From contig NZ_OOHJ01000018.1 of assembly GCF_900323885.1 (NCBI RefSeq), positions 992,001 through 1,056,000 on the forward strand: DNA of 64,000 bases, given 5' to 3'. Made by a program: the position numbers and the translations under genes. This document shows, in pieces, positions 20,837 to 28,999 of this stretch (position 1 is its first letter; the number at the start of each line of letters is the position of its first letter). The stretch is from [Actinomadura] parvosata subsp. kistnae (GTDB lineage: Bacteria > Actinomycetota > Actinomycetes > Streptosporangiales > Streptosporangiaceae). Below the pieces are notes generated by a model. The model was not told where the DNA came from and searched no databases. It saw only the letters and a program-made list of their open reading frames with translations.

Positions 20837-21478
20837 TCAGGCGACACCCGCCCGCCGGATGATCACTTCGGCCACGGCGGCGTTGATCGCCCACCCCGCC
20901 CCCAGCAGCAACGCCCGGGTGAGGTGATCGGGCGGCGCGCCGGCGGCCGTGATCCACACCGCCTGCGTCACGGCCTGGCTGCCCGCCCCGAGCCCGATCG
21001 CGTACGCACGCATCATCCAGGCGCGGTGGCGGCGCACGTCCCGGCGGCGGATGGCGGCGAGGCCGAGCACGAGCGAGGCGAGCATGACCGTCCCCGCCAC
21101 CCACCGGAACACGGTGAGCAGCCCGTCGTCCCCGGCCGGCAGCTCCGCGAACACGGTCATCCACAGCCCCGACGCCGCCGCCACCATCCCGAACCCGGCC
21201 ACCACCCGCCCGGCCCGCCGATGCCAGCCGCGCCGGCGCCGCCTGAACCGGGGCGCGAACTGGAACGCGCCCACCGCGCTGTAGACGGTCACGCCGACGA
21301 TGTGCGCGACGATCGGCACGGGCGAGGCGAAGAAGCGGGCGTTGGCCTGCGTGATCTCCGCGCCGGAGATCAGCTCGGCGAGCCGGACGGCGCCCGCGAG
21401 CAGCGGGACGAACCCGAGCGCGACGAGCCCGGCCGGCACCAGCCAGCCCCTCCTGGGGGCGACGAGGTCTTTGGGCAT
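20837..21478 (-). CDS. DUF2306-like membrane protein
   Basis: The ATG at 21478 gives 213 residues; the open frame is longer upstream but that part has no membrane character. Six to seven hydrophobic segments are visible (for example WLVPAGLVALGFVPLLAGAV near the start and IVAHIVGVTVYSAVGAFQF), with the conserved RRHRAWMMRAYAIGLGAG motif near residue 160. This pattern resembles the DUF2306 family of small integral membrane proteins of unknown function. It converges on the response regulator gene (11-base gap) and diverges from the MDR oxidoreductase. Confidence 0.7.
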   Translation of the reverse strand: MPKDLVAPRRGWLVPAGLVALGFVPLLAGAVRLAELISGAEITQANARFFASPVPIVAHIVGVTVYSAVGAFQFAPRFRRRRRGWHRRAGRVVAGFGMVAAASGLWMTVFAELPAGDDGLLTVFRWVAGTVMLASLVLGLAAIRRRDVRRHRAWMMRAYAIGLGAGSQAVTQAVWITAAGAPPDHLTRALLLGAGWAINAAVAEVIIRRAGVA

Positions 21479-21638
21479 GCCCCGATGGTGTCCGCCGGGC
21501 CCGCCCCGCCTCATCGCCCGGACGGCCGGACCTGGATGAGCCGATCGGCCAGGCCAGAGCTCGTACTTTCGACCGTTACGCCTTCCCGCAGGTCGCTCGC
21601 ACACTGAGCCCCATCGACCCTCCCGGAAGGAGACCCCG

Positions 21639-22628
21639 ATGAAGGCGTACGTTCTCGGCTCGTACGGCTCCCCCGACGTCCTGCAGCTCAAGGACGTGGA
21701 CCGGCCGGCGCCCGGCCCCGGCGAGGTGCTGGTGCGGGTGCGCGCCGCCTCCGTCCAGCCCGCCGACTGGCACCTCATGCGCGGCGAGCCGTTCATCTCC
21801 CGGCTCATGCCCGGCCCGCTCGGGCTGCGCCGGCCGCGGATCACCATCCTGGGCGCGGACGTGTCCGGCGAGGTCGCGGCGGTCGGGCCCGGGGTGACGG
21901 GGTTCGGGCCGGGCGACGAGGTGTTCGCGATGACGGCCAAGGGCGGCGGGTTCGCCGAGTACGTGTGCGTCCCGGAGACCGAGCTCGCGCCCAAGCCGGC
22001 GAGCCTGACGTTCGAGGAGGCGGCGTCCGTGCCGCTGGCCGCCGGCACCGCCCTGCTCGCGCTGCGCGACCAGGGCGCGGTCCGGCCGGGCTCCCGCGTG
22101 CTGGTCAACGGCGCGTCGGGCGGCGTCGGGACGTTCGCGGTGCAGCTCGCCAAGGCGTACGGGGCGCACGTCACGGGCGTGTGCAGCACCCGCAACCTGG
22201 ACCTGGTGCGCTCGCTCGGCGCCGACGAGGTCTTCGACCGCACCAAGGAGGACTTCACCCGCAGCGGCCAGGTCTACGACGCGCTCCTCTACATCGCGGG
22301 CAACCGCTCGTTCGCGGAGTGCCGCCGGGTGCTGACCCGCAAGGGCGTCTGCGTCCTGATCGGCGGCGCGGCCACCCGCTGGCTCCAGCCCGCCGGCCAC
22401 GTCTTCGCCACCCTCGCCGCCTCCGCGTTCGTCCCCCAGAAGGCGGTGCTCACGAACGTGCTCGCCTGCAAGGGCAACCGGCGCAACCTGGAGGAACTGA
22501 CCGCCCTCATCGACAAGGGCCGGCTCACACCGGTGCTCGACCGCGTCTACGACTTCGAGGACCTGCGGGCGGCCGTCCGCTACCAGGAGGAGGGCCACAC
22601 CCCGGGCAAGGTCGTCGTCCGGGTGTGA
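21639..22628 (+). CDS. NAD(P)-dependent medium-chain dehydrogenase (quinone oxidoreductase-like)
   Basis: A 329-residue MDR-superfamily oxidoreductase with a strong GGAAGGAG ribosome site. The N-terminal GroES-like domain (VRVRAASVQPADWHLMRG) lacks the structural zinc cysteines. The Rossmann domain has NGASGGVGTFAVQLAKAYG near residue 158, and VVVRV closes the protein, as in zinc-free quinone oxidoreductases. It probably reduces a quinone or enone with NADPH. It is a single-gene unit divergent from the DUF2306-like gene. Confidence 0.85.
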   Translation: MKAYVLGSYGSPDVLQLKDVDRPAPGPGEVLVRVRAASVQPADWHLMRGEPFISRLMPGPLGLRRPRITILGADVSGEVAAVGPGVTGFGPGDEVFAMTAKGGGFAEYVCVPETELAPKPASLTFEEAASVPLAAGTALLALRDQGAVRPGSRVLVNGASGGVGTFAVQLAKAYGAHVTGVCSTRNLDLVRSLGADEVFDRTKEDFTRSGQVYDALLYIAGNRSFAECRRVLTRKGVCVLIGGAATRWLQPAGHVFATLAASAFVPQKAVLTNVLACKGNRRNLEELTALIDKGRLTPVLDRVYDFEDLRAAVRYQEEGHTPGKVVVRV

Positions 22629-22692
22629 TCGTCCTCGCGCACGGGTTTACGGCGGCCGACGCGAGCGCCGCCGCACTTCGATTTGTGTCGCT

Positions 22693-22704
22693 TAGGGTGG
22701 CTCT
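22693..22704 (+). promoter_or_regulatory. Possible leaderless promoter of sppA
   Basis: TAGGGT (TANNNT -10 type) lies 6 bases before the sppA ATG, and no Shine-Dalgarno is present, which fits a leaderless transcript. The 12-mer TTGTGTCGCTTA that contains the upstream edge also occurs at 16684, before the second S8 protease. Confidence 0.35.
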
Positions 22705-24402
22705 ATGGACGCAGGTAAGGCGATCATCGAAACCGTCGAAAAGCTTCGCCAGCGGCGCACCGCCCCGCTGATCCTGGAGCTGGACCTCACAGAGGGTCTC
22801 ACCGAGGGCCCGCCGGCCGATCCGCTCGCCGCCGTGCTGTCCATGCGGAAGCCGCGCCTGGCCGACGTGCTGTCCGGGCTCAAGCGGGCCCGGCAGGACC
22901 CGCGGGTCAAGGCGCTGGTGGTGAAGATCGGGGGGCAGCCGCTGGGGCTGGCGATGGTGCAGGAGCTGCGCCAGGCGGTGATCCACTTCCGGGCCTCCGG
23001 GAAGCTGACGGTCGCGTTCTCCGAGTCGTTCGGGGAGTTCGGCGGCGGCACCGTGCCGTACTACCTGGCCACCGCCTTCGAGCGGCTCTACCTGCAGCCC
23101 AGCGGCGACGTCGGGCTGACGGGGGTGGCGCTGGAGCAGCGCTTCGTCAAGGGGGCGCTGGAGAAGCTGGGGGTCGGGTTCGAGGCGGGGCAGCGGCACG
23201 AGTACAAGACGGCGCCCAACACCTTCACCCAGGACCACATGACGGATCCGCACCGCGAGTCGATGGCGCGGATCGTCGAGTCGGTGACGGAGACGCTGGT
23301 CGCGGGCATCGCCGATGGGCGGCGGCTCGATCCGGGGAAGGTGCGGGAGCTGGTCGACCGCGGGCCGTTCACCGCCTCGGAGGCGCAGGAGGCCGGGCTG
23401 GTCGACGGGCTGGCCTACCGCGACGAGGTGTACGACGAGCTGAAGCGGGCCGCGGGCGACGACGCGCACCTGCTGTACGTCTCCCGCTACGCCAGGGGCG
23501 CGGCCGTGCGGAAGCTGCCGCATCCGATGGCCGACGCGGTCGCGCTCGTGCACGCCACCGGCATGATCAGGACGGGCCGCAGCGGCCGCAGCCCGCTTGG
23601 TGGCGGCGGCGCCATGGGCTCCGACACGATCAGCGCGGCGCTGCGGGCGGCCCGGCGCGACGACCACATCAAGGCGGTCGTGTTCCGGGTGGACAGCCCC
23701 GGCGGCTCGTACGTGGCCAGCGACACGGTCTGGCGCGAGGTGACGCTGACGCGCAAGGTGAAGCCGGTGATCGTGTCCATGGGCGACCTGGCGGCCTCCG
23801 GCGGCTACTTCATCTCGATGGCGGCCGACGTGATCGTGGCCCAGCCGGGCACGCTGACCGGCTCGATCGGCGTGTACGGCGGCAAGCCCGTCTTCGCGGA
23901 GCTGCTGGAGAAGGTGGGGGTCAACTCGGAGATGGTGGCCGAGGGCGCGAACGCCGGCATGTTCTCCACCTCCCGCGGCTTCTCGCCGGAGCAGTGGGAG
24001 CGCATCAACGCCTGGCTCGACCGCATCTACGACGACTTCGTGGGCAAGGTGGCGCAGAGCCGCGACCTGTCCCGGGAGCGGGCGCACGAGCTGGCCCGCG
24101 GCCGCGTCTGGACGGGCGCGGACGCCCGGTCGAGCGGGCTGGTGGACGAGCTGGGCGGGCTGGAGGACGCGCTGGCCATGGCGAGGAAGCGGGCCGGCCT
24201 GGCGGAGGACGCGCCGGTACGCACCTATCCCCGGCTGAACCCGCTGGAGCGGCTGCGCGGCCCGGAGTCGAGCGAGGACAGGTCGGCGGCGCTGGCCAGG
24301 ATCCGGATGGACGCCTGGGGCCCGCTGGCCCGCCTGTCGGCCGAGCTGGGCCTGCCGGCGGTGGGTCCGCTGATCCTGCCGGGCTGGTACACGATCCGCT
24401 GA
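22705..24402 (+). CDS. sppA: Signal peptide peptidase SppA, 67K type
   Basis: Serine protease with two tandem S49 domains that degrades cleaved signal peptides. The 565-residue, two-domain form matches E. coli-type SppA. The catalytic dyad is Lys168 in the N-terminal domain (HEYKTAPN) and Ser365 in the C-terminal domain (GDLAASGGYFISM); their spacing (197) is close to that of the E. coli enzyme (200). RVDSPGGSYVASDTVWRE is the conserved S49 segment. No N-terminal membrane segment is visible, unlike E. coli SppA, so it may be peripheral or cytoplasmic. The last 22 bases of the gene are repeated just downstream. Confidence 0.92.
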   Translation: MDAGKAIIETVEKLRQRRTAPLILELDLTEGLTEGPPADPLAAVLSMRKPRLADVLSGLKRARQDPRVKALVVKIGGQPLGLAMVQELRQAVIHFRASGKLTVAFSESFGEFGGGTVPYYLATAFERLYLQPSGDVGLTGVALEQRFVKGALEKLGVGFEAGQRHEYKTAPNTFTQDHMTDPHRESMARIVESVTETLVAGIADGRRLDPGKVRELVDRGPFTASEAQEAGLVDGLAYRDEVYDELKRAAGDDAHLLYVSRYARGAAVRKLPHPMADAVALVHATGMIRTGRSGRSPLGGGGAMGSDTISAALRAARRDDHIKAVVFRVDSPGGSYVASDTVWREVTLTRKVKPVIVSMGDLAASGGYFISMAADVIVAQPGTLTGSIGVYGGKPVFAELLEKVGVNSEMVAEGANAGMFSTSRGFSPEQWERINAWLDRIYDDFVGKVAQSRDLSRERAHELARGRVWTGADARSSGLVDELGGLEDALAMARKRAGLAEDAPVRTYPRLNPLERLRGPESSEDRSAALARIRMDAWGPLARLSAELGLPAVGPLILPGWYTIR

Positions 24403-24434
24403 CCCGCGTGGCGGGCTGGTGCACGATCCAGTGA
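24381..24434 (+). repeat. Duplicated 3' end of sppA
   Basis: The final 22 bases of sppA including the stop (24381-24402) recur at 24413-24434 with two changes; both copies encode GW(Y/C)TI(R/Q) followed by a stop. The offset is 32 bp. The rest of the 24435-24629 spacer holds no recognisable gene. Confidence 0.8.
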
Positions 24435-24629
24435 AGACCGCGCGACGGGTGCGCGCGGTCGAGAGCCGGTCAACTCGCGAGCATCACGAAGGACCAGGTC
24501 AGACATCGCCTTTGCGGATAAAGCGAACAAACCTGATCTTGGGCCGGTAATCTTCCTCCGTCGTTCGCCGGACCCCCTCGGGAAGGTCCGGCGACGTCTT
24601 CATGGACACGACGAGAACGAGGAAGGCTC

Positions 24630-26087
24630 GTGATCCGACCCTCCAGGGCTCTTCTGCCGGCCGCTGCTGTCCTGCTGGCCTGCGCCCTCGCCCAACCCGC
24701 CACGGCGGACGACGACGCGGCCACCGGAGCCGCGGGGGCCGCCATCGTGCGGCAGGTCTCGGGCGTCAGCCCGTTACCCGCCGACTGCGGCCCGCCGCCC
24801 GCCGACGGCTACACCCTGAACCCGAACACCGAGGTCCTGCCCGCGCTGGCGCAGGACCCGTACCGGCCGCAACGTCTCGTCACGGTCTTCCAGCAGGACC
24901 GCTGGAACCGTTACGGCAGCAACGGCACGGGCGTGGCCGTGTCGGACGACCGCGGCCTGACCTGGCGGCAGTCCGGGAACCGGCCCGCCTTCTCCCGCTG
25001 CGACGGCGGCGACTACGACGTCGCGACGGACCACTGGGTGACGGTCACGCCGTCGGGCACGGCGGTGGCCGCGTCGCTGGCGATGTCGCGCGCCGGCGAC
25101 GTCACCGCCATCCTGGTGTCCCGCTCGGGTGACGGCGGCCGGACGTGGGAGGCGCCGGTCACCCTGCAGCGCGACGACAACGTGCGTTTCTTCAACGACC
25201 GCCCGTCGGTCACCGCGGACCCGTACCGGCCGGGCGTGCTCTACGCGGTGTGGGACCGCATCGACGACCAGTCGACGAGCACGACGCCCAACTGGGTGCA
25301 GCCGGTCTACCTGGCGAAGTCGACGGACGACGGCCGCACCTGGACCACGCGCAAGGTCTACGACGTGCCGACGAACAGCGGCGTGATCGGCACGCAGCTC
25401 GTGGCGCTCCCGGACGGGACGCTGCTGATCGGCATGCACCACGAGACGATCACGGAGGGCTCGACCCAGGTGATCCGCTCGACCGACGGCGGCGCGACCT
25501 GGTCGGCGCCGACGCTGAACGTCCCGGCCCCGCTCGCGGTGGGCCCGCGCATCCCCGACCCGGACGACTCGGGTGACCCGATCCGCAACGCCGCCCTGCC
25601 GCTGCTGGCCGCCCAGCCGGGCACGCGGGTGGTCAACGCCGTCTGGCCGAGCCAGGACTCCGACGGCACCTTCCACGTCGCCTACTCGCGCTCGTCGGAC
25701 GGCGGGAAGACCTGGTCGGCCCCGATCCGCGTGGACAAGACGCCCACGGGCTCGGCCGCCGTGCCGGTCGTGGCCGCGTCCAGGACGGGCACCGTGGCGA
25801 TCACCTACTACGACTTCCGCAACAACACGCCCGACCCGGCCACCCTGCCCACCGACCTGTGGGCGGTGACGTGCGCGGGCGACTGCGCGAAGCCGGGGTC
25901 GTGGCGCGAGCGGCACGTCGAGGGGCCGTTCGACACGCGGAAGGTCCCGGTGACCAGCGTCGGGCGGCTGCTCGGCGACTACACGGGGCTGGTCTCGGCG
26001 GGGAGCACGTTCACCGCCGTGTACGGGGTCGCGACCGCCGACGCCGCGAACCCGGTGGACCTGCACAGCGCCGTCTTCCCCGGCTGA
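24630..26087 (+). CDS. Secreted Asp-box (BNR) repeat protein, sialidase-like
   Basis: A 485-residue exported protein with a signal peptide (residues 1-27, ending PATAD). At least five Asp boxes (S-x-D-x-G-x-T-W) mark a six-bladed beta-propeller: SDDRGLTWRQ, SGDGGRTWEA, STDDGRTWTT, STDGGATWSA and SSDGGKTWSA. Such propellers occur in exo-alpha-sialidases and other secreted glycosidases. I could not locate the sialidase arginine triad and FRIP motif, so enzymatic activity is not assured. The GTG at 24630 is used as start. It stands alone; the last 33 bases of the gene are duplicated downstream. Confidence 0.75.
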   Translation: MIRPSRALLPAAAVLLACALAQPATADDDAATGAAGAAIVRQVSGVSPLPADCGPPPADGYTLNPNTEVLPALAQDPYRPQRLVTVFQQDRWNRYGSNGTGVAVSDDRGLTWRQSGNRPAFSRCDGGDYDVATDHWVTVTPSGTAVAASLAMSRAGDVTAILVSRSGDGGRTWEAPVTLQRDDNVRFFNDRPSVTADPYRPGVLYAVWDRIDDQSTSTTPNWVQPVYLAKSTDDGRTWTTRKVYDVPTNSGVIGTQLVALPDGTLLIGMHHETITEGSTQVIRSTDGGATWSAPTLNVPAPLAVGPRIPDPDDSGDPIRNAALPLLAAQPGTRVVNAVWPSQDSDGTFHVAYSRSSDGGKTWSAPIRVDKTPTGSAAVPVVAASRTGTVAITYYDFRNNTPDPATLPTDLWAVTCAGDCAKPGSWRERHVEGPFDTRKVPVTSVGRLLGDYTGLVSAGSTFTAVYGVATADAANPVDLHSAVFPG

Positions 26088-26121
26088 GTGGACCTGCACA
26101 GCGCCGTCTTCCCCGGGCTGA
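26055..26121 (+). repeat. Tandem duplication of the 3' end of the Asp-box gene
   Basis: The last 33 bases of the gene, stop included (26055-26087), are followed at once by a 34-base copy (26088-26121) that differs by one added G. The second copy has no coding role. Confidence 0.92.
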
Positions 26122-26128
26122 GCCCGGG
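26112..26128. terminator. Palindrome between convergent genes
   Basis: Eight-base arms CCCGGGCT and AGCCCGGG around one base lie between two convergent genes. The palindrome arises from the extra G in the duplicated gene tail, so the duplication may have created this terminator-like structure. Confidence 0.4.
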
Positions 26129-26614
26129 TCAGGAGGACGTCGAGCGGTAGCGGCCGCGCAGCCGTACCAGAGGGGCCTGGGCGGGGTCGACGTAGTCGAC
26201 GGCGAGGACGGCGGCGATGAAGAGCGTGTGGTCGCCGGCCGGCACCACCTGGGTGGTCTCGGCCTCGATCGCGGCCACCCCGCCGTCGATGACGAGCGCT
26301 TCCGTCCGTTCGCCCCGGTGGTGCGGGGTGCCGGCCACCAGCAGGCGGGCGCTGGGCCGGCCGGCGGTGGCGAAGCGGCTGGCGACGGCGGCCTGGCCCG
26401 ACGACAGCAGGGAGGCGGCCCAGCGGTCCTGCCGGAGCAGGACCTCGTTCAGGTAGCTCCGGGCGGCCAGGCTGACCAGGACCAGCGGCGGCTCCAGCGA
26501 GACGGACATGAGGGCCGACACGGTGGTGCCGAGGTCGTCGCGCCCGTCTCGAACCGTCACGACCGCGACCCCGGCGGCGAGCTGCGCCATCGCCTCCGTG
26601 AACAGCTCGCTCAC
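26129..26614 (-). CDS. Flavin reductase family protein
   Basis: A 161-residue FMN-binding split-barrel protein of the HpaC/flavin reductase-like family: GVAVVTVRDGRDDLGTTVSAL near the start, then SVSLEPPLVLVSL and a C-terminal GDHTLFIAAVLAVD stretch, all typical. It supplies reduced flavin to a two-component monooxygenase, but no monooxygenase gene is adjacent. It lies 43 bases behind the OpuC substrate-binding gene on the same strand, separated by a strong hairpin. GTG 26614 is used; an in-frame ATG at 26590 is possible. Confidence 0.82.
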   Translation of the reverse strand: MSELFTEAMAQLAAGVAVVTVRDGRDDLGTTVSALMSVSLEPPLVLVSLAARSYLNEVLLRQDRWAASLLSSGQAAVASRFATAGRPSARLLVAGTPHHRGERTEALVIDGGVAAIEAETTQVVPAGDHTLFIAAVLAVDYVDPAQAPLVRLRGRYRSTSS

Positions 26615-26618
26615 CGCG

Positions 26619-26643
26619 CGGGCCCCCGGCGTCCGGGGGCCCG
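26619..26643 (-). terminator. Strong hairpin between the OpuC operon and the flavin reductase gene
   Basis: Perfect 11-base arms (CGGGCCCCCGG and CCGGGGGCCCG) with a 3-base loop end 4 bases before the flavin reductase GTG. It may terminate the OpuC transcript or mask the downstream start. Confidence 0.55.
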
Positions 26644-26657
26644 TGGCGGTGCGGGGG

Positions 26658-27590
26658 TCATCCGAGGCCGTTGGTGGTCAGCCATTCCTTGGCCACGGTC
26701 GCGGGCTCGTCCTTGTTGACGGAGATCTGCTGCATCATCTTCAGCAGGGACTCGGTGGTCAGCTTGGCCGAGATGCCGTTCAGGGTGGTCCTGATGGTGT
26801 CGCTGGCGGCGGCCTTGTTCAGGAGGGGCGTCACGTTCTGGGCGGGGAAGATGTTCTTGGGGTCCTGGAGCGCGACGAGGTTGTTGGCGGCCATCTTGGG
26901 GTCGGTGGTGAAGACGTTGCCGACCTGGATGGAGCCGTCCTTGATGGCGTCGGAGGTGGTGGGCCCGGTCGGCTTCCACTCCTTGAACTCCAGGCCGTAG
27001 ACCTCCTTGAAGCGCGCCTCCCACCGCTTCTTGAACTCGGGCGGGCCGCCGACGACCATGTCCTTGGAGACCTTGGCGAGGTCTTCGATGGTGTTCAGCG
27101 ACTGCTTGGTCTGGGTGTCCTTGGAGATCGACAGGCTGTCCTTGTCCTCGGCGGGCGAGGAGTCGAGCACTTCGAGCTCGGCGGGCAGCTTCTCCTTGAG
27201 CGCCGCGTTCACCTCGTCGGTGGTGGCGGCGGTGGCCTTCGGGTCGATGAAGGCGAGCAGGTTGCCGTTGTACTCGGGGACGATCGTCAGGCCGCCGCCC
27301 TTGACCTGGTCGTAGACGACCTCGCGGCTGCCGATGCGCGGCTTCTCCTCCACCTGCACGCCCTTGGCCTCCAGCGCCTGGGCGTAGATGGAGGCGAGCA
27401 GCACGCTCTCGTCGAAGTCGAAGGAGCCGACGACGGCCTTGCCGCCGGCTCCGGAGGCCGAGGCCGAGCCGCTGGGGGCGGCGCTCGTCGTGTCGAGCGG
27501 GTTGCCCCCGGTGCTGCCGCCGCCCCCGCAGGCGGCGAGTGCGAGCATCGCCGTCAGGAACACGCCGGCGACGCCGTACTTGCGTCTCAT
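26658..27590 (-). CDS. Glycine betaine/carnitine/choline ABC transporter, substrate-binding lipoprotein
   Basis: OpuAC-type solute-binding lipoprotein of 310 residues. The signal ends in the lipobox LAAC (Cys at about residue 21), followed by a Gly-rich tether. The body matches the OpuCC/OsmF group (GSFDFDESVLLASIYAQALEA-type start, split here; VYDQVKGGGLTIVPEYNG; final LTTESLLKMMQQ). RBS GGAAGGGG precedes the ATG. It is the last transporter gene of a four-gene operon (ATPase, two permeases, binding protein). The ligand is a quaternary amine by family; the exact one cannot be read from sequence. Confidence 0.9.
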   Translation of the reverse strand: MRRKYGVAGVFLTAMLALAACGGGGSTGGNPLDTTSAAPSGSASASGAGGKAVVGSFDFDESVLLASIYAQALEAKGVQVEEKPRIGSREVVYDQVKGGGLTIVPEYNGNLLAFIDPKATAATTDEVNAALKEKLPAELEVLDSSPAEDKDSLSISKDTQTKQSLNTIEDLAKVSKDMVVGGPPEFKKRWEARFKEVYGLEFKEWKPTGPTTSDAIKDGSIQVGNVFTTDPKMAANNLVALQDPKNIFPAQNVTPLLNKAAASDTIRTTLNGISAKLTTESLLKMMQQISVNKDEPATVAKEWLTTNGLG

Positions 27591-27629
27591 CTTGCTTTTC
27601 CCCTTCCAAGCGGGAGGTAATACAGGAGA

Positions 27630-28322
27630 CTATCGGACCTTCAACCGCTGGCTCACCCCAGGCGACACCGTCACTCTCTGGGCGAGCGCGAACAGGACCT
27701 GCACCACAAGGGCGAACAGCACAATCAGTACTGAACCCCCCACGACGCTCGCGTAATCCTTCGTCGCGAAACCGTCGATCACATAACGCCCGAGACCGCC
27801 CAGCCCGGTGTAGGCGGCGACCGTGGTGGTGGCCACCACCTGGATGGCCGACAACCGGCAGCCGAGCAGGATCAGCGGCAGCGCCACCGGCACCAGCACC
27901 CGCCCGAGCACCTGCGGGCCGCGCAGCCCCATCCCGTACGCGGCGTCGCGCAGCTCGGGATCGACCCCCTTGATCCCCTCGAACGTGTTGACCAGGATCG
28001 GCGGCACCGACAGCAGCACCAGCGGGATGATCACCGGCCAGATCGACGCCGTGCCCAGCAGCAGCACGAACATCACGAGCAGGCCCAGCGTGGGCAGCGC
28101 CCTGGCCAGGTTCGCGGACACGACGACCAGCAGCTCGCCCCGGCCCGTGTGCCCGATCGCCAGGCCCAGCGGCACCGCGATCAGCACCGCCAGCAGCAGC
28201 GCCAGCCCCGAGAACTCCAGGTGCTCCAGCAGGCGGACCGGGATGCTGCCCGGCCCCGACCAGTTCTCGCCGCTGCCGAAGAACTCGCCCAGCCAGCTCA
28301 CGAACGACGACAGCCACGTCAT
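27630..28322 (-). CDS. OpuC-type ABC transporter permease (second)
   Basis: A 230-residue membrane protein with about six helices and the binding-protein-dependent permease motif around ELRDAAYGMGLRGPQVLGRV. The ATG at 28322 overlaps the stop of the preceding permease by 4 bases (ATGA). The longer open frame upstream of this start is a shadow of that permease. It pairs with the other permease as heterodimer for compatible-solute import. Confidence 0.9.
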   Translation of the reverse strand: MTWLSSFVSWLGEFFGSGENWSGPGSIPVRLLEHLEFSGLALLLAVLIAVPLGLAIGHTGRGELLVVVSANLARALPTLGLLVMFVLLLGTASIWPVIIPLVLLSVPPILVNTFEGIKGVDPELRDAAYGMGLRGPQVLGRVLVPVALPLILLGCRLSAIQVVATTTVAAYTGLGGLGRYVIDGFATKDYASVVGGSVLIVLFALVVQVLFALAQRVTVSPGVSQRLKVR

Positions 28323-28999
28323 GACGCCTGCCCCTTCCGCGCCCGCACCCAGGGGGTGAGCAGCCGCTGGGCCAGCACCAGCAGGCCGTCGGCGACCAGC
28401 GCGAGCAGCACGATGAGCACGATGCCGACGATCACCGGCGGCATGAACGGGTTCTGGTACGCCCGCGTGAACAGCCCCCCGAGCCCGCCCTGCCCGATCA
28501 GCGCCCCCACGCTGACCAGGCTGATGCTGGAGACCGCGACCACGCGCATCCCGGCCAGCACCACGGGCACCGCGATCGGCAGCTCGACCTGGAGCAGGCG
28601 GCGCAGCGGAGTGAAGCCCATCGCGACGGCCGACTGGCGTACGTGGTCCGGCACCGAGTTGAGCCCGTCGACCACGGCCGGGATCAGCACCGCCATGCCG
28701 TAGAAGGTGAGCGGGATGATCACGGTGGTCTGCGACAGCCCGGTCACCGAGATCAGCAGCATGAAGACGGGCAGCGACGGCAGCGCGTACACGACGTTCA
28801 TGAGCCCCGTGGTGGGCTGGTAGAGCCAGCGCCAGCGCACGGAGGCCAGGCCCAGCGGGAGCGCGAGGACCAGCGCGAGCACGATCGGCACCAGCGACAT
28901 CGTGAGGTGGTCGGTGAGCAGGTTCCTGATGCTGTCGGCCCGGCCGGTGTCCCAGTTGCGCCCGATCCACTCCCAGATGGAGGGAGGACCGTCACCCAT
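28319..28999 (-). CDS. OpuC-type ABC transporter permease (first)
   Basis: A 226-residue inner-membrane permease. The EAA-like loop is HVRQSAVAMGFTPLRRLLQV; VGALIGQGGLGGLFTRAYQN is the conserved C-terminal segment of OpuCB/OpuCD permeases. The start overlaps the ATPase gene by 8 bases, and the end overlaps the second permease by 4, so translation is coupled along the operon. Confidence 0.9.
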   Translation of the reverse strand: MGDGPPSIWEWIGRNWDTGRADSIRNLLTDHLTMSLVPIVLALVLALPLGLASVRWRWLYQPTTGLMNVVYALPSLPVFMLLISVTGLSQTTVIIPLTFYGMAVLIPAVVDGLNSVPDHVRQSAVAMGFTPLRRLLQVELPIAVPVVLAGMRVVAVSSISLVSVGALIGQGGLGGLFTRAYQNPFMPPVIVGIVLIVLLALVADGLLVLAQRLLTPWVRARKGQAS

